NCBI RefSeq assembly: GCF_013280595.1
Contig: NZ_JAAATY010000016.1
Span: 124,001 to 188,000, forward strand
Length of the DNA: 64,000 bases
From: Kibdelosporangium persicum
Lineage (GTDB): Bacteria > Actinomycetota > Actinomycetes > Mycobacteriales > Pseudonocardiaceae
Direction of reading: 5' to 3'
A model generated the notes under the pieces. The model was not told the DNA's origin and did not search any database. It worked only from the letters and a program-made list of their open reading frames with translations. Positions 1 through 9,770 of the stretch are shown one piece after another (within the stretch, counting starts at the first letter, position 1; every line of letters starts with the position of its first letter). A program made the translations under genes and the position numbers.

Positions 1-227
1 ATCTCCACCACCGCGAACGCCGTCAGGCCGTAGCCCATCGCCTCGAGGCTCAGCTCGGGCGGGAATCCACCCAGCACACCGGTCCTGACCAGGCGGTCCA
101 ACCGGGCCTGCACCGTGCCGCGGGCGACGCCCAGCCGACGGGAGCACTCCAGGACGCCCAGCCGCGGCTCGTCGGTGAGCAACAGCAGCAACCGGGCGTC
201 CAGGGAGTCGATCGGAGTTACTTCCAC
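1..227 (-). CDS. Lrp/AsnC-family transcriptional regulator, N-terminal part (runs off the left edge)
   Basis: The minus-strand frame gives about 75 residues and continues past the window edge. It opens with TPIDSLDARLLLLL followed by a winged-helix segment (LGVARGTVQARLDRL), the usual helix-turn-helix of Lrp/AsnC regulators that sense amino acids or related acids. The start chosen is a GTG at 227, which overlaps the 3' end of the MFS gene by 10 nt, so it is probably the third gene of a MarR–MFS–Lrp operon. Lrp/AsnC regulators are often found near hpd in actinomycetes, so control of tyrosine catabolism is plausible, but this is inference. The effector-binding RAM domain lies outside the window. 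Confidence 0.75.
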   Translation of the reverse strand, partial: MEVTPIDSLDARLLLLLTDEPRLGVLECSRRLGVARGTVQARLDRLVRTGVLGGFPPELSLEAMGYGLTAFAVVE

Positions 228-2710
228 TCCTCGAACCCTAGGGTCACGTCGTGGTTCACGTGCTCCCCGTCGCCCAACCGGAGGTGGTCGACGGTCGGCG
301 CGTAGCCGCTGGCGATGACCGTGTACTCGCCGGGACCGAGGTCCGTGACGCGGTACCTGCCGTTGTCATCGGTCGTGGTCACGCTGACCACGGAACCGCC
401 CTGGTCGATGACGGTGATCCGTGCCTCGGGCACAGGCACGCCTCGGTGGTTACGAGCGATGCCGCACACCTCCGCGCCGCTGGTCAGCTGAACGTCCTGA
501 CGGACCTCGCCGACCTCGGGCACGGCCAACGGCACTGCGGCCGGACGGTATCCCTCGGCGTTGACCACCAGCGTGTACGCGCCTGCGCCGACGCTCGTGA
601 ACCGGTACGAGCCGTCAGACGCGCTGGGATGTGACCCGATGACGTGACCGGCGCGGTCGGTCAGGGTCACGGTCGCGCTCTGCACCGGGCTGCCCGCTCG
701 GGCTGCCCGGACCACGCCGGCGACCTCGCCGGCGCCGATCAGGGTCAGGTCGACGACGACCGGCTGGGAGTCGAGTTTCAGCGGTGACGCGTGCGGCTGA
801 TGCCCCGGTGCCGACGCGACGAGCACGTACGCGCCTTGTCCTGGCGCCTGTAACTGGTACCTGCCGAAGGCGTCCGTGTTGCTCCGGGCGACCTGTTGTC
901 CACTGTGGTCGATCAGGGTCAGGATCGCGCCGCCGACCGCCGTGCCGTCACCGTTCTGGATCAGGCCGTGCACCGGCTGGTGTCCGTTGGCGGAGACCGG
1001 AACGATCTCGGGCTTGACGTGCCTGCCGTGCGCGGGCTCCTCGATCAGCGCCTCGCCGCCCTCGACCATCGCGGCCTGGATGGCGTTGCCGGTGCGCAGC
1101 GGGATCTCCTTGATGAACAGCGAGACGACGAACGCCAGCACCATCACGAACATCCCGACCAGGAACACGATCTGGATCGACTCGGTGAAGCCCTCGAGGA
1201 ACGGCCGGGCCAGCCGCGGGTCGATGTGCTGCAGGAAGGACGAGTCCTGCAACACGTTTCCGACGCCACCGCTCTGCAACCCCTGGATCACCTGGGCGTT
1301 CTGCGGGTTGGACAGCACCGCCGGATCGGTCAGCGCCTGCTGGAACGCGGGCGTCGGCGCGATCCGCTCGAACGCCTCGCGGATCTTGTCGCCGACCGTG
1401 CTGAACATCAGCGAGAGGAAGACCGCGACACCGATCGTGCCGCCCATCTGCCGGAAGAACGTGGCCGACGCGGTCGAGACACCCATGTCCCGTGGTGGTG
1501 CGGCGTTCTGCGCGGCGATCGTCAGCGTCTGCATGGACAGGCCGAGACCGAGGCCGAACACTCCCATGTAGACCATCGGTTGCCACAGTGGACTGTCCAC
1601 TGTGATCGTGTAGAACAGCCCCATCCCGGCGATCAGGAACAGGCTGCCGATCACCGGGAAGATCTTGTAGCGCCCGGTCTTCGCGGTGATCCGGCCGGAC
1701 GTGAACGACGCGACCATGATGCCGATCATCAGCGGCAGCATCAGCAGACCGGCCGACGTCGGCGTCTCACCCTTCACGATCTGCAGGTACTGCGGCACCA
1801 TCGTGATCCCGCCGAACATGCCGATACCGAGGATGACGCCTGCCAGGATCACCATCGAGAACGTGGAGTTGCGGAACAGCCGCAACGGGATCAGCGCGGC
1901 GTCCTTCATCCTCGACTCGGTGAGGACGAACGCGATCAGCCCGACGACACCGACGATGTAGCAGAGGATCGCCCGCTCCGAGGCCCAGCCCCACTCCCGG
2001 CCCTGCTCGGCGATGATCAGCAACGGCACCACGCCGGTCGCCAGGAACAGCGCGCCGAACCAGTCGATCTTGTGGTCGTGCCGCTCGTGCGGCACGTTCA
2101 GCACGCGCACCACCACGAACAGCGCGACGATGCCGATCGGCACGTTGACCAGGAACACCCAGCGCCAGCCGGTGATGGTCAGGATCTCCGGCTGCCCGGC
2201 CAGGAATCCGCCGAGCACCGGGCCGAGCACGCTGGACGTGCCGAACACGGCCATGAAGTAGCCCTGGTACTTGGCACGCTCCCGCGGCGACACGATGTCG
2301 GCGATGATGGTGAACGCCAACGACATCAGGCCACCGGCACCAAGTCCCTGCAACGCGCGGAAAGCCGCGAGCTGGTACATCGACTGCGAGAACGTGCACG
2401 CCAGCGAGCCGATGACGAACAACGAGATGGCCACCAGGTACAACGGCTTGCGACCGTAGATGTCGGACAGTTTGCCGTAGATCGGCGTGGTGATCGTCGA
2501 CGTGATCAGGTACGCGGTGGTCGCCCACGCCTGCAGGCTCAGCCCGTCGAGGTCGTCGGCGATCGTCCGGATCGACGTACCGACGATGGTCTGGTCCAAC
2601 GCGGCCAGGAACATGCCGAGCATCAGCCCGCTGAGGATCACCAGGATCTGGCGGTGCGACAGCTGGGCCGGCCGCGTTCCACCCGGTGGCGCGACGGCGG
2701 TTCGGGTCAT
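218..2710 (-). CDS. DHA2-family MFS efflux transporter with three C-terminal carboxypeptidase-regulatory-like (Ig-fold) domains
   Basis: The protein has 830 residues. About residues 20–540 form a 14-helix DHA2 (EmrB/QacA-type) proton antiporter, with motif A (GKLSDIYGRKPLY) after helix 2 and the antiporter motif C (GPVLGGFLAG). Residues from about 575 to the end hold three repeats of about 85 residues with the pattern 'G.V....G.PV..A.VTL.D..G......T...G.Y....L..G.Y.L', typical of carboxypeptidase regulatory-like/prealbumin-like domains. Ordinary DHA2 pumps end near 500 residues, so the tail is an addition. Topology predicts it to be cytoplasmic, which is odd for such domains. The start ATG overlaps the MarR stop codon (ATGA), so the two are translationally coupled and the MarR protein is the likely repressor. 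The substrate is unknown; drug or metabolite efflux is the family role. Confidence 0.9.
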   Translation of the reverse strand: MTRTAVAPPGGTRPAQLSHRQILVILSGLMLGMFLAALDQTIVGTSIRTIADDLDGLSLQAWATTAYLITSTITTPIYGKLSDIYGRKPLYLVAISLFVIGSLACTFSQSMYQLAAFRALQGLGAGGLMSLAFTIIADIVSPRERAKYQGYFMAVFGTSSVLGPVLGGFLAGQPEILTITGWRWVFLVNVPIGIVALFVVVRVLNVPHERHDHKIDWFGALFLATGVVPLLIIAEQGREWGWASERAILCYIVGVVGLIAFVLTESRMKDAALIPLRLFRNSTFSMVILAGVILGIGMFGGITMVPQYLQIVKGETPTSAGLLMLPLMIGIMVASFTSGRITAKTGRYKIFPVIGSLFLIAGMGLFYTITVDSPLWQPMVYMGVFGLGLGLSMQTLTIAAQNAAPPRDMGVSTASATFFRQMGGTIGVAVFLSLMFSTVGDKIREAFERIAPTPAFQQALTDPAVLSNPQNAQVIQGLQSGGVGNVLQDSSFLQHIDPRLARPFLEGFTESIQIVFLVGMFVMVLAFVVSLFIKEIPLRTGNAIQAAMVEGGEALIEEPAHGRHVKPEIVPVSANGHQPVHGLIQNGDGTAVGGAILTLIDHSGQQVARSNTDAFGRYQLQAPGQGAYVLVASAPGHQPHASPLKLDSQPVVVDLTLIGAGEVAGVVRAARAGSPVQSATVTLTDRAGHVIGSHPSASDGSYRFTSVGAGAYTLVVNAEGYRPAAVPLAVPEVGEVRQDVQLTSGAEVCGIARNHRGVPVPEARITVIDQGGSVVSVTTTDDNGRYRVTDLGPGEYTVIASGYAPTVDHLRLGDGEHVNHDVTLGFEEWK

Positions 2711-3180
2711 CGGATTTCCCCCACGGGATGGTAGTTCTCGAAGTCTGTGTTGAGGCGGTTGAGCAGCGCCACGAGCGTCCGGCGTTCGTTCGCCGGCCAG
2801 TCGGCGATGACCGCGGCGATGTGCTTGGTCCGCTCGGCCCGTGCGCGGTCGAACGTGGCGCGTCCCGCGTCGGTGGCCACCAGCAGGCAGGCTCTGCCGT
2901 CCTCCGGATCGGCCTGGCGTTCCACCAGGCCGTGCGCCACCAGCGAACTGGTCTGGCGGCTGACCGTGGACGTGTCGGAGTGCACGGCCTCGGCGAGCGC
3001 TGTGATCCGCTTCGGCCCCTCCTTCACGAGGTGGGCTAGCAGCGCGTACGCCGCTCGTTCGACGCCGTCCCCGGTCGCCTGAGGGAACTGGGCCTTCGCC
3101 CGGCCCACCATGGTCAGCAGCCTGACCAGCTGATGTCCCAGTTCCTCGGCGACGTCGACGTCCTGTGCTTGGTCAGCCAT
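2707..3180 (-). CDS. MarR-family transcriptional regulator
   Basis: The protein has 157 residues and a winged-helix core at about 45–115; STVSRQTSSLV is the recognition-helix region, followed by the wing with DPEDGRACLL (compare the family DxRxxxl motif). It starts at the ATG at 3180 and its stop overlaps the MFS start, so it is the first gene of the efflux operon. The divergent intergenic region carries a 10-bp palindrome inside a 9-bp inverted repeat, suited to a MarR dimer. The likely job is ligand-responsive repression of the pump and perhaps of hpd. The ligand is unknown. Confidence 0.9.
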   Translation of the reverse strand: MADQAQDVDVAEELGHQLVRLLTMVGRAKAQFPQATGDGVERAAYALLAHLVKEGPKRITALAEAVHSDTSTVSRQTSSLVAHGLVERQADPEDGRACLLVATDAGRATFDRARAERTKHIAAVIADWPANERRTLVALLNRLNTDFENYHPVGEIR

Positions 3181-3198
3181 GACCCGCGCTCCGCTACA

Positions 3199-3238
3199 AA
3201 TGCTTGGTCTTTACAACTAGTTGCCTGACCCAAGCATT
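3199..3238. promoter_or_regulatory. Putative MarR operator in the divergent marR/hpd intergenic region
   Basis: AATGCTTGG (3199–3207) is repeated as CCAAGCATT (3230–3238). Between them lies the perfect 10-bp palindrome CAACTAGTTG (3214–3223), which resembles the A/T-rich palindromes bound by MarR dimers. The element starts 19 bp upstream of the marR start codon and about 146 bp upstream of hpd, where it would overlap the marR promoter. The symmetry is seen in the sequence; the binding protein is inferred. Confidence 0.55.
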
Positions 3239-3344
3239 CGCTTCTCATCCGCGCCGCGCAAGTACGCGGGGAGTGATGCTGGTCGTATTGCACAACACTC
3301 CGGTCAGCACTCGGAACGGATTGGTCAGATTGTCCAGTAAATAA

Positions 3345-4592
<1,248 letters not shown>

Positions 4593-4604
4593 GGCCATCC
4601 GTGG

Positions 4605-4646
4605 ACGGTGGCGTTCGCCTTGGCGTGGCGAGGCGAACGCCACCGT
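4605..4646. terminator. Bidirectional hairpin between convergent hpd and the ECF fusion gene
   Basis: Perfect 16-bp stem (left arm 4605–4620, right arm 4631–4646) with a 10-nt loop, just after the hpd stop and directly abutting the stop of the convergent gene. There is no U-tract, which is common in high-GC actinobacterial terminators. Confidence 0.7.
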
Positions 4647-6032
4647 TCAGCATCTGACGACCTGAATCTGACCGAGGCTCTTGGTCGCCGTCTGGCCGTT
4701 CCCGGCGACGGCGAGAACGGTCACCTCGGCGACGTGTCCGGCGTAGCGGTGCCGGAACGGGCCGACATGGCTGTACCAGTTGCCTGCCATGCCGATCATC
4801 GACACCGTCTCCTTGGCGTCCCGGATCTGCACGGTCATCCGGACCGACCTGACTCCGTCCGGAGCGATGACGCCGACCTTCACCCGAGTCACCGGACGGC
4901 ACCGGTCCCTCGTGCCGACCGTGCGGTGCGCGATCGCGTCCGGCCCGGCGATGATCGTCGGCGGGGCGGCGGGGTTCGTCTGAGCCATAGGCGCCGGAGG
5001 CGGTTTCGGCGGCGCCTGTTCGGCCGGCCGCGCACGGGCAGAGACCGTCGGAGACGCTGACGGCACCGTCGGCGATGACAGTGGTGGCGGTGGCGGTGGC
5101 GGTGGCGGCGGTTGGCGCCCGCTGACCGGTGGCTCGGTTGTGGGTCTTCCGGCCGGTGACACGATCTGCGTCTCGGTGGCGGGCATCGCCATGCCTTGTT
5201 CGACAGTCGAGGTGCCGTGGCTGACGATCAACGCACCGCCGATCGCCGCGACGGCGACAACGGCGGCCGCCGCGACCTTCTTCACCGTGAGCATGGTGCC
5301 GAGCACGCCGATCGGCACGGCGAAGATCGCCTTGCGGACGCCTTCCAGCGTCGCCGCCTGCCGCTCCAGGCAGGCCGGGCAGGTCCGGACATGCTTGTGG
5401 ATCCGCATGCACAACGTGCCATGCGGATCCGGTTTGCTGACGGCCTTGGTGACCTCGGGACATCTCAGCGGATCGTCGGCCGCCAGCGTCGCGGCGACGA
5501 TCGCCTCCCCGACGTGGTCGGCGAGCCGCCGGAACGTCACGCGCAACGCCGACGGCTTGAGGTCCAGTTCGTCGGCGACTTCGTCCTCGGTCAGCACGCC
5601 GCCTTCGAGCGCCAGGTAGTAGGCGAGCACTTCGAGCTGGCGTGCCGTCAGCAACGGCTTGGCCATCTCGATGAACCGCCCGGCGTCCAGGGAACTGGTC
5701 CGGTCGGCCACCTCCTCGGACGCCAGCTGGTCGAGCAGTTCCATCGCGTAGGACGCGGACCGCGGCGACCGCGCCTCGCTGCGGGCCGCGTCCTTGATCA
5801 GGTTGACCGCCACGGTGGCGAGGAAGACCCGCGGGTTGACGATCGGGTGGCGGGGCGGGCGGCGCTGCAGTTTCTCGAAAACCGCCTGCACCATGTCCTC
5901 CGCGTCGTGCAGGTTGCCCACGCGCTTCTGGCAGTACGCGAGCAGCCACGCCCGGTTCTGCTGACAGAGCAGCGTCAGCTCGGCCCGGCTCAGCCGACGG
6001 GGAATCCCGAAGTCGTGGGTCTCAGCGCTCAC
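4647..6032 (-). CDS. ECF sigma factor fused to a zinc-finger anti-sigma-like segment, one transmembrane helix and an extracellular domain
   Basis: The protein has 461 residues from the GTG at 6032. Residues 15–80 are sigma region 2 (LHDAEDMVQAVFEKL) and about 120–180 region 4 (LTARQLEVLAYYL, then a helix-turn-helix). Residues 208–221 contain C208, H214, C218 and C221 in the HxxxCxxC spacing of zinc-finger anti-sigma factors. A hydrophobic helix at 251–271 follows, then a proline-rich linker (305–350) with a run of ten prolines, and a beta-rich ectodomain (about 375–461) with C378 and C461. The sigma factor is therefore tethered to the membrane and carries its own sensor, instead of the usual two-gene sigma/anti-sigma pair. 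Fused, membrane-bound ECF proteins are known in actinobacteria. The signal and regulon are unknown. It is divergent from the GH1 gene. Confidence 0.85.
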   Translation of the reverse strand: MSAETHDFGIPRRLSRAELTLLCQQNRAWLLAYCQKRVGNLHDAEDMVQAVFEKLQRRPPRHPIVNPRVFLATVAVNLIKDAARSEARSPRSASYAMELLDQLASEEVADRTSSLDAGRFIEMAKPLLTARQLEVLAYYLALEGGVLTEDEVADELDLKPSALRVTFRRLADHVGEAIVAATLAADDPLRCPEVTKAVSKPDPHGTLCMRIHKHVRTCPACLERQAATLEGVRKAIFAVPIGVLGTMLTVKKVAAAAVVAVAAIGGALIVSHGTSTVEQGMAMPATETQIVSPAGRPTTEPPVSGRQPPPPPPPPPPLSSPTVPSASPTVSARARPAEQAPPKPPPAPMAQTNPAAPPTIIAGPDAIAHRTVGTRDRCRPVTRVKVGVIAPDGVRSVRMTVQIRDAKETVSMIGMAGNWYSHVGPFRHRYAGHVAEVTVLAVAGNGQTATKSLGQIQVVRC

Positions 6033-6141
6033 ATGTACTAAGACGGCTGGGCGCACCCCTGCGGAACACCGGAGGTGCCAGGTTCGCCGGAAGGCGTCAT
6101 CCCGCCACGACCGAGTGGCGGTTTCGGCTACGTCCCGTGAC

Positions 6142-7251
6142 ATGACGACTCTCGATAGCCTGGCAGACATGTTCCTGTGGGGCGTCGCCGGCGCCGGGTA
6201 CCAGTCCGAGGGCTCGGCCCCGGACAGCAACTGGTCGCGATTCGTGACGGGCTACCGTGACTCCGTCGACTTCCTGCACCGGTATCCGCAGGACATCGAA
6301 CTGGCCGCGGATCTGGGTGTGCGGGTGTTCCGGCTGTGCGTGGAGTGGGCCCGCGTGCAGCAGGTTCCCGGCGAGTGGGACTTCGACTTCTACGACGACG
6401 TCGTGGCCAGGGTCCGGGCGGCCGGGATGCGTCCGATGATCACCCTCGACCATTGGGTGTATCCGGCGTGGACGGGCGGCTGGCGCAATCCGCGCATGGT
6501 GGAGCTCTGGCTGGCCAACGCCGACCGTGTGGTGAAACGGTACGCGGGCAACGGCACCATCTGGATCACGTTCAACGAACCGACTGTCTACATGGCACAC
6601 GAGATCCGGCAGGGCAGGTTCAGCCCGATGATGCCCGGCCGGATGATCCAGGCGCACAAGGCGGCGTACCGGTTGATCCACGAGACCGACCCGCGGGCCC
6701 TGGTGTCCAGCAACGTCGCGTACATCCCGGTGGTGAACCGGTTGGCGGACTTCGGTTTCCTCGACTGGATCAGCGGGAGCACGGACTTCGTCGGGATCGA
6801 CTACTACTACGACGTCACACCGGGAAACCTCACCGCACTGCACGGCGCGACCGGCAAGCTGTACCGGATCGACCCGGAGCCGCAAGGGATCTACCGCGCG
6901 CTGAAGCACTACGCGCGCCGGTTTCCCAAGCTTCCGTTGTACATCGTGGAAAACGGGATGCCCACGGACGACGGGCGGCCCCGTGCCGACGGCTACACCC
7001 GCTCGGACCACCTGCGTGATCACGTGTACTGGATGTTACGGGCGCACTCCGAAGGCGTGAACGTGATCGGCTACAACTACTGGAGCCTGACCGACAACTT
7101 CGAGTGGGGCACGTACCGGCCCCGTTTCGGTCTGTACACAGTAGACGTGGAAACCGATCCGGCACTGGTCAGGCAGCCGACGGACGCGGTGGACACCTAC
7201 CGGGAAATCGTCACGTCCGGCCTGCCGGCGGGGTACCGGCCCAAGCGCTGA
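6142..7251 (+). CDS. Glycoside hydrolase family 1 (beta-glucosidase-like)
   Basis: The protein has 369 residues from the ATG at 6142, clearly shorter than the usual 440–480 of GH1. An in-frame ATG at 6169 is the alternative start and lies immediately before the N-terminal signature FLWGVAGAGYQSEG. Both catalytic glutamates are present: the acid/base E146 in ITFNEP and the nucleophile E270 in YIVENGMP. The aglycone/glycone-site stretch WSLTDNFEWG near the C terminus is intact. There is no signal peptide, so it should act in the cytosol on beta-glycosides. It is transcribed away from the ECF fusion gene, with start codons about 110 bp apart, so the two may share control. Confidence 0.9.
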   Translation: MTTLDSLADMFLWGVAGAGYQSEGSAPDSNWSRFVTGYRDSVDFLHRYPQDIELAADLGVRVFRLCVEWARVQQVPGEWDFDFYDDVVARVRAAGMRPMITLDHWVYPAWTGGWRNPRMVELWLANADRVVKRYAGNGTIWITFNEPTVYMAHEIRQGRFSPMMPGRMIQAHKAAYRLIHETDPRALVSSNVAYIPVVNRLADFGFLDWISGSTDFVGIDYYYDVTPGNLTALHGATGKLYRIDPEPQGIYRALKHYARRFPKLPLYIVENGMPTDDGRPRADGYTRSDHLRDHVYWMLRAHSEGVNVIGYNYWSLTDNFEWGTYRPRFGLYTVDVETDPALVRQPTDAVDTYREIVTSGLPAGYRPKR

Positions 7252-7389
7252 CACATTCGGCCGGTACATCCGTGAACGCACGGCCTCCCTTAAGGAAAGC
7301 TGTCAGTGTGGCCGCCGAAGCCCATTCGGCCGACCAGCCGGGTATCCTCAGCGACAACGAGTAGTCGCCGACAAGGGGCAGAGTAAGCA

Positions 7390-7632
7390 ATGGCAGGTGC
7401 AACCCGGGCCGCTGGAATGGTGCCACTGGTGGGTGCGTTGGCCACCGCCGCGGCGCTCGCGGGCGTCGCCGTGTTCAGCGCGTCGAGCGCCGGTTGCGCG
7501 AACCCAGGCCAGTACGTGCAGCGGGACGGCTACGTCGAACTGGTCGGCGGCTGCATCGACTCCCGCGACCTGCCCCCGGCACCGCCCGCCCCAGCCATCC
7601 ACCAGGGCGAACCCTCGTTCTTCCAGCAGTAA
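7390..7632 (+). CDS. Small exported protein of unknown function
   Basis: 80 residues. Residues 8–33 form a hydrophobic stretch (LVGALATAAALAGVAVF) ending near ASSAGCANP, which could be a signal peptide or an anchor. The mature part has two cysteines (in GCANPGQY and GGCIDSRD) that could form a disulfide, then a proline-rich tail. A ribosome binding site (AAGGGG) lies about 12 nt upstream of the ATG. The repeat hairpin downstream would end its transcript. No family was recognised. Confidence 0.6.
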   Translation: MAGATRAAGMVPLVGALATAAALAGVAVFSASSAGCANPGQYVQRDGYVELVGGCIDSRDLPPAPPAPAIHQGEPSFFQQ

Positions 7633-7636
7633 CCCT

Positions 7637-7682
7637 CTCGTGAGTGTTTATCAGGGTTAGAACACCGATAAACACTCACGAG
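7637..7682. repeat. Palindromic hairpin repeat, copy 1 (bidirectional terminator position)
   Basis: Perfect 16-bp stem: CTCGTGAGTGTTTATC at 7637–7652 and its complement at 7667–7682, with a 14-nt loop (AGGGTTAGAACACC). It is followed by TTTTT at 7686–7690, giving a canonical terminator for the small exported gene, and lies between convergent genes. Three further copies are at 39041, 49024 (inverted) and 53576. Confidence 0.9.
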
Positions 7683-7689
7683 GGGTTTT

Positions 7690-8847
7690 TCAGGCTAGGG
7701 CTTGCAGGAGGTCCTGGACGAGGTCCGTGCCGTCCTCGATGCCGACCGACAGCCGGACCAGGTTGTCCGGTACTTCGAGCTCCGAACCCGCGACGCTCGC
7801 GTGCGTCATCTTGTGCGGGTGTTCGATCAGGGACTCCACGCCGCCGAGCGACTCCGCCAGGATGAACAGCTTCGTCCGGGCCGTGACGTCCAGCGCGGCC
7901 TGCTCGCCGCCCGCGACGGTGAACGACACCATGCCGCCGAACCGGCGCATCTGCTTGGCCGCGACTTCGTGGCCGGGGTGTTCACGCAGGCCCGGGTAGT
8001 AGACGCGCTCCACGCGCGGGTGCCCAGCCAGCGCCTCGACGATCCGTTCGGCGTTGTCCGAGTGCCGCTCCATCCGCACCGCGAGCGTCTTCACGCCGCG
8101 CAGCGTCAGCCATGCGTCGAACGGGCCGGGGACCGAGCCGGAAGCGTTGCGCAGGAAGGCGAACTGCTCGTTCAGATCGTCGTCCGACGTGATCAGCGCG
8201 CCGCCGACCACGTCCGAGTGGCCGCCGAGGTACTTGGTCGTCGAGTGCAGCACGACGTCCGCGCCCAGCCCCAGCGGGGACTGCAGGTAGGGCGTGGCGA
8301 AGGTGTTGTCGACGACCAGCCGCGCGCCCGCCTCGGCCGCGATCTGGGCCAGACCGGCCAGGTCCGAGATCGCCAGCAGCGGGTTCGTCGGCGTCTCGCA
8401 CCAGATCACCTTGGTGTTCGGGCGGATCGCGGCCCGCACCGCCGCCAGGTCCGTCTGGTGCACCGGCGTGTGCTCGATGCCCCAGAGCTTCAGGACCTTG
8501 TCCACCAGGCGGAACGTGCCGCCGTACGCGTCGTCCGGGATCACGACGTGGTCGCCGGGACGCAGCATGGTGCGCAGCGCGACGTCGCTGGCGGCCATGC
8601 CGGACGGGAAGGCCAGCGCGTGGCGCCCGCCCTCCAGGGAGGCCAGACACTCCTCCAGCGCGGTCCTCGTGGGGTTACGGGTACGTGAGTACTCGTAGCC
8701 GCCCTCGCGCAGGCCACCGACGCCGTCCTGGGCGAAGGTGGACGTCGCGTAGATGGGCGGGATGACCGCGCCGGTCCGAGGATCCGGCGTTTGTCCCACG
8801 TGGATGGCCCGGGTGTCGAAACCCAGCCTGGAGTCCCCTTCTGACAT
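7690..8847 (-). CDS. metB: Cystathionine gamma-synthase / gamma-lyase-type PLP enzyme
   Basis: 385 residues, full length for the Cys/Met-metabolism PLP family. The PLP lysine is K205 in HSTTKYLGGHSD; the YEYSRTRNPT and DNTFATPYLQ motifs are intact. It joins an activated homoserine with cysteine, or cleaves cystathionine, in transsulfuration. The distance to cbs and the order metB–proline-rich RDD protein–cbs match the M. tuberculosis metB–pra–cbs neighbourhood, which supports the name. Sequence alone does not separate synthase from lyase activity. No clear ribosome binding site precedes the ATG. Confidence 0.9.
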   Translation of the reverse strand: MSEGDSRLGFDTRAIHVGQTPDPRTGAVIPPIYATSTFAQDGVGGLREGGYEYSRTRNPTRTALEECLASLEGGRHALAFPSGMAASDVALRTMLRPGDHVVIPDDAYGGTFRLVDKVLKLWGIEHTPVHQTDLAAVRAAIRPNTKVIWCETPTNPLLAISDLAGLAQIAAEAGARLVVDNTFATPYLQSPLGLGADVVLHSTTKYLGGHSDVVGGALITSDDDLNEQFAFLRNASGSVPGPFDAWLTLRGVKTLAVRMERHSDNAERIVEALAGHPRVERVYYPGLREHPGHEVAAKQMRRFGGMVSFTVAGGEQAALDVTARTKLFILAESLGGVESLIEHPHKMTHASVAGSELEVPDNLVRLSVGIEDGTDLVQDLLQALA

Positions 8848-8915
8848 AGCGCAATCCTACGTGGGACCGTCCAGGTGACCAGATGGTGGGACAGTTCGTC
8901 CGGTCGGACGACGCC

Positions 8916-9629
8916 TCACCATCCCTGCTGCTGTGGGTAACCGCCGCCTTGCTGTTGCTGGGGGTAACCGCCTTGCTGCGGGTAGCCCTGCTGGGGGAAT
9001 CCGCCCGAGTTCGGGTTGGCCGGGTAGCCCTGCTGGGGGAACCCGCCGGAACTCGGGTCGGCCTGGTACCCCTGCTGCGGATAGCCGCCCGACGGCGGGT
9101 ACTGCTGGGGGTAGTCGTTCCGGTTGCCACGCAGGTACTTGAAGGTCGGCGGCAGCGCCGCGAAGATCAGCACGAGCGGCGCGCCGATCAGGATCAGCGC
9201 CCGGAACGTCGCACCCGATTCACCGAACTCGAAGACGCTCTCCAGGAACCGGCCGACCTGGCCTTCGAAGCCGAGGATCGGCTCGAGGAAGAACCCGACG
9301 AGCGCCAGGATCGCCCCGATGATGGTCAGCACGGCACCGGCCGTCTTGCGCAGCAGCACGATGATCGCGCCGACGATCAGCAGCAGCGTGGCGAGCGCCT
9401 GGACCACCAAGGTCACCATCAGATCCGCCGGCACGGCCGAGAACCGGGAGCCGATCACGTCCAACCAGTTGACCAGCACGACGATCTCGAACGCCGCGAC
9501 CGCGAGCGCCAGTACCGCCGCGATGATCGCGGTGGCCGGGTTGCCGCCGCCGGCCGGAGCGGACGGGTACGGCTGCTGGTGTTGCGGGTAGGGCTGTTGT
9601 GGATAACCGCCCTGCTGTGGATACGTCAC
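8916..9629 (-). CDS. Four-helix membrane protein with YPQQ-rich disordered ends
   Basis: 237 residues. Residues 1–28 and about 175–237 consist of [10 protein letters not shown] repeats and are predicted to be disordered. Between them are about four transmembrane helices ([61 protein letters not shown]). The last residues are QQQGW, echoing the PPQQW ends of the next two genes. It is one of three adjacent low-complexity membrane proteins lying between metB and cbs. Function unknown; the tails would be on the same face of the membrane. Confidence 0.8.
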   Translation of the reverse strand: MTYPQQGGYPQQPYPQHQQPYPSAPAGGGNPATAIIAAVLALAVAAFEIVVLVNWLDVIGSRFSAVPADLMVTLVVQALATLLLIVGAIIVLLRKTAGAVLTIIGAILALVGFFLEPILGFEGQVGRFLESVFEFGESGATFRALILIGAPLVLIFAALPPTFKYLRGNRNDYPQQYPPSGGYPQQGYQADPSSGGFPQQGYPANPNSGGFPQQGYPQQGGYPQQQQGGGYPQQQGW

Positions 9630-9742
9630 GACTTGTCTCCCCGAACCGCTAGGCCGCGCTGTGCTGTCTCGTGCGCACGACCCTAAACCAGTTCCCCGCT
9701 GACCAGGCCCCTTTTGCCGAAACAGTCAGCCCGAACAGGCGG

Positions 9743-9768
9743 AAGGGGCGCCCCGAGGGGCGCCCCTT
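9743..9768 (-). terminator. GC-rich hairpin after the 388-residue proline-rich gene
   Basis: AAGGGGCGCCCC (9743–9754) and GGGGCGCCCCTT (9757–9768) form a near-perfect palindrome directly downstream of the stop codon at 9771. It is probably the transcript end for the minus-strand gene. Confidence 0.6.
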
Positions 9769-9770
9769 GA

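Noticed and set aside
896-2734. 612-residue plus-strand open frame across the MFS gene
   Set aside because: Arg/His/Asp-rich composition and exact antisense placement to a well-supported transporter; long antisense frames are common in GC-rich DNA.
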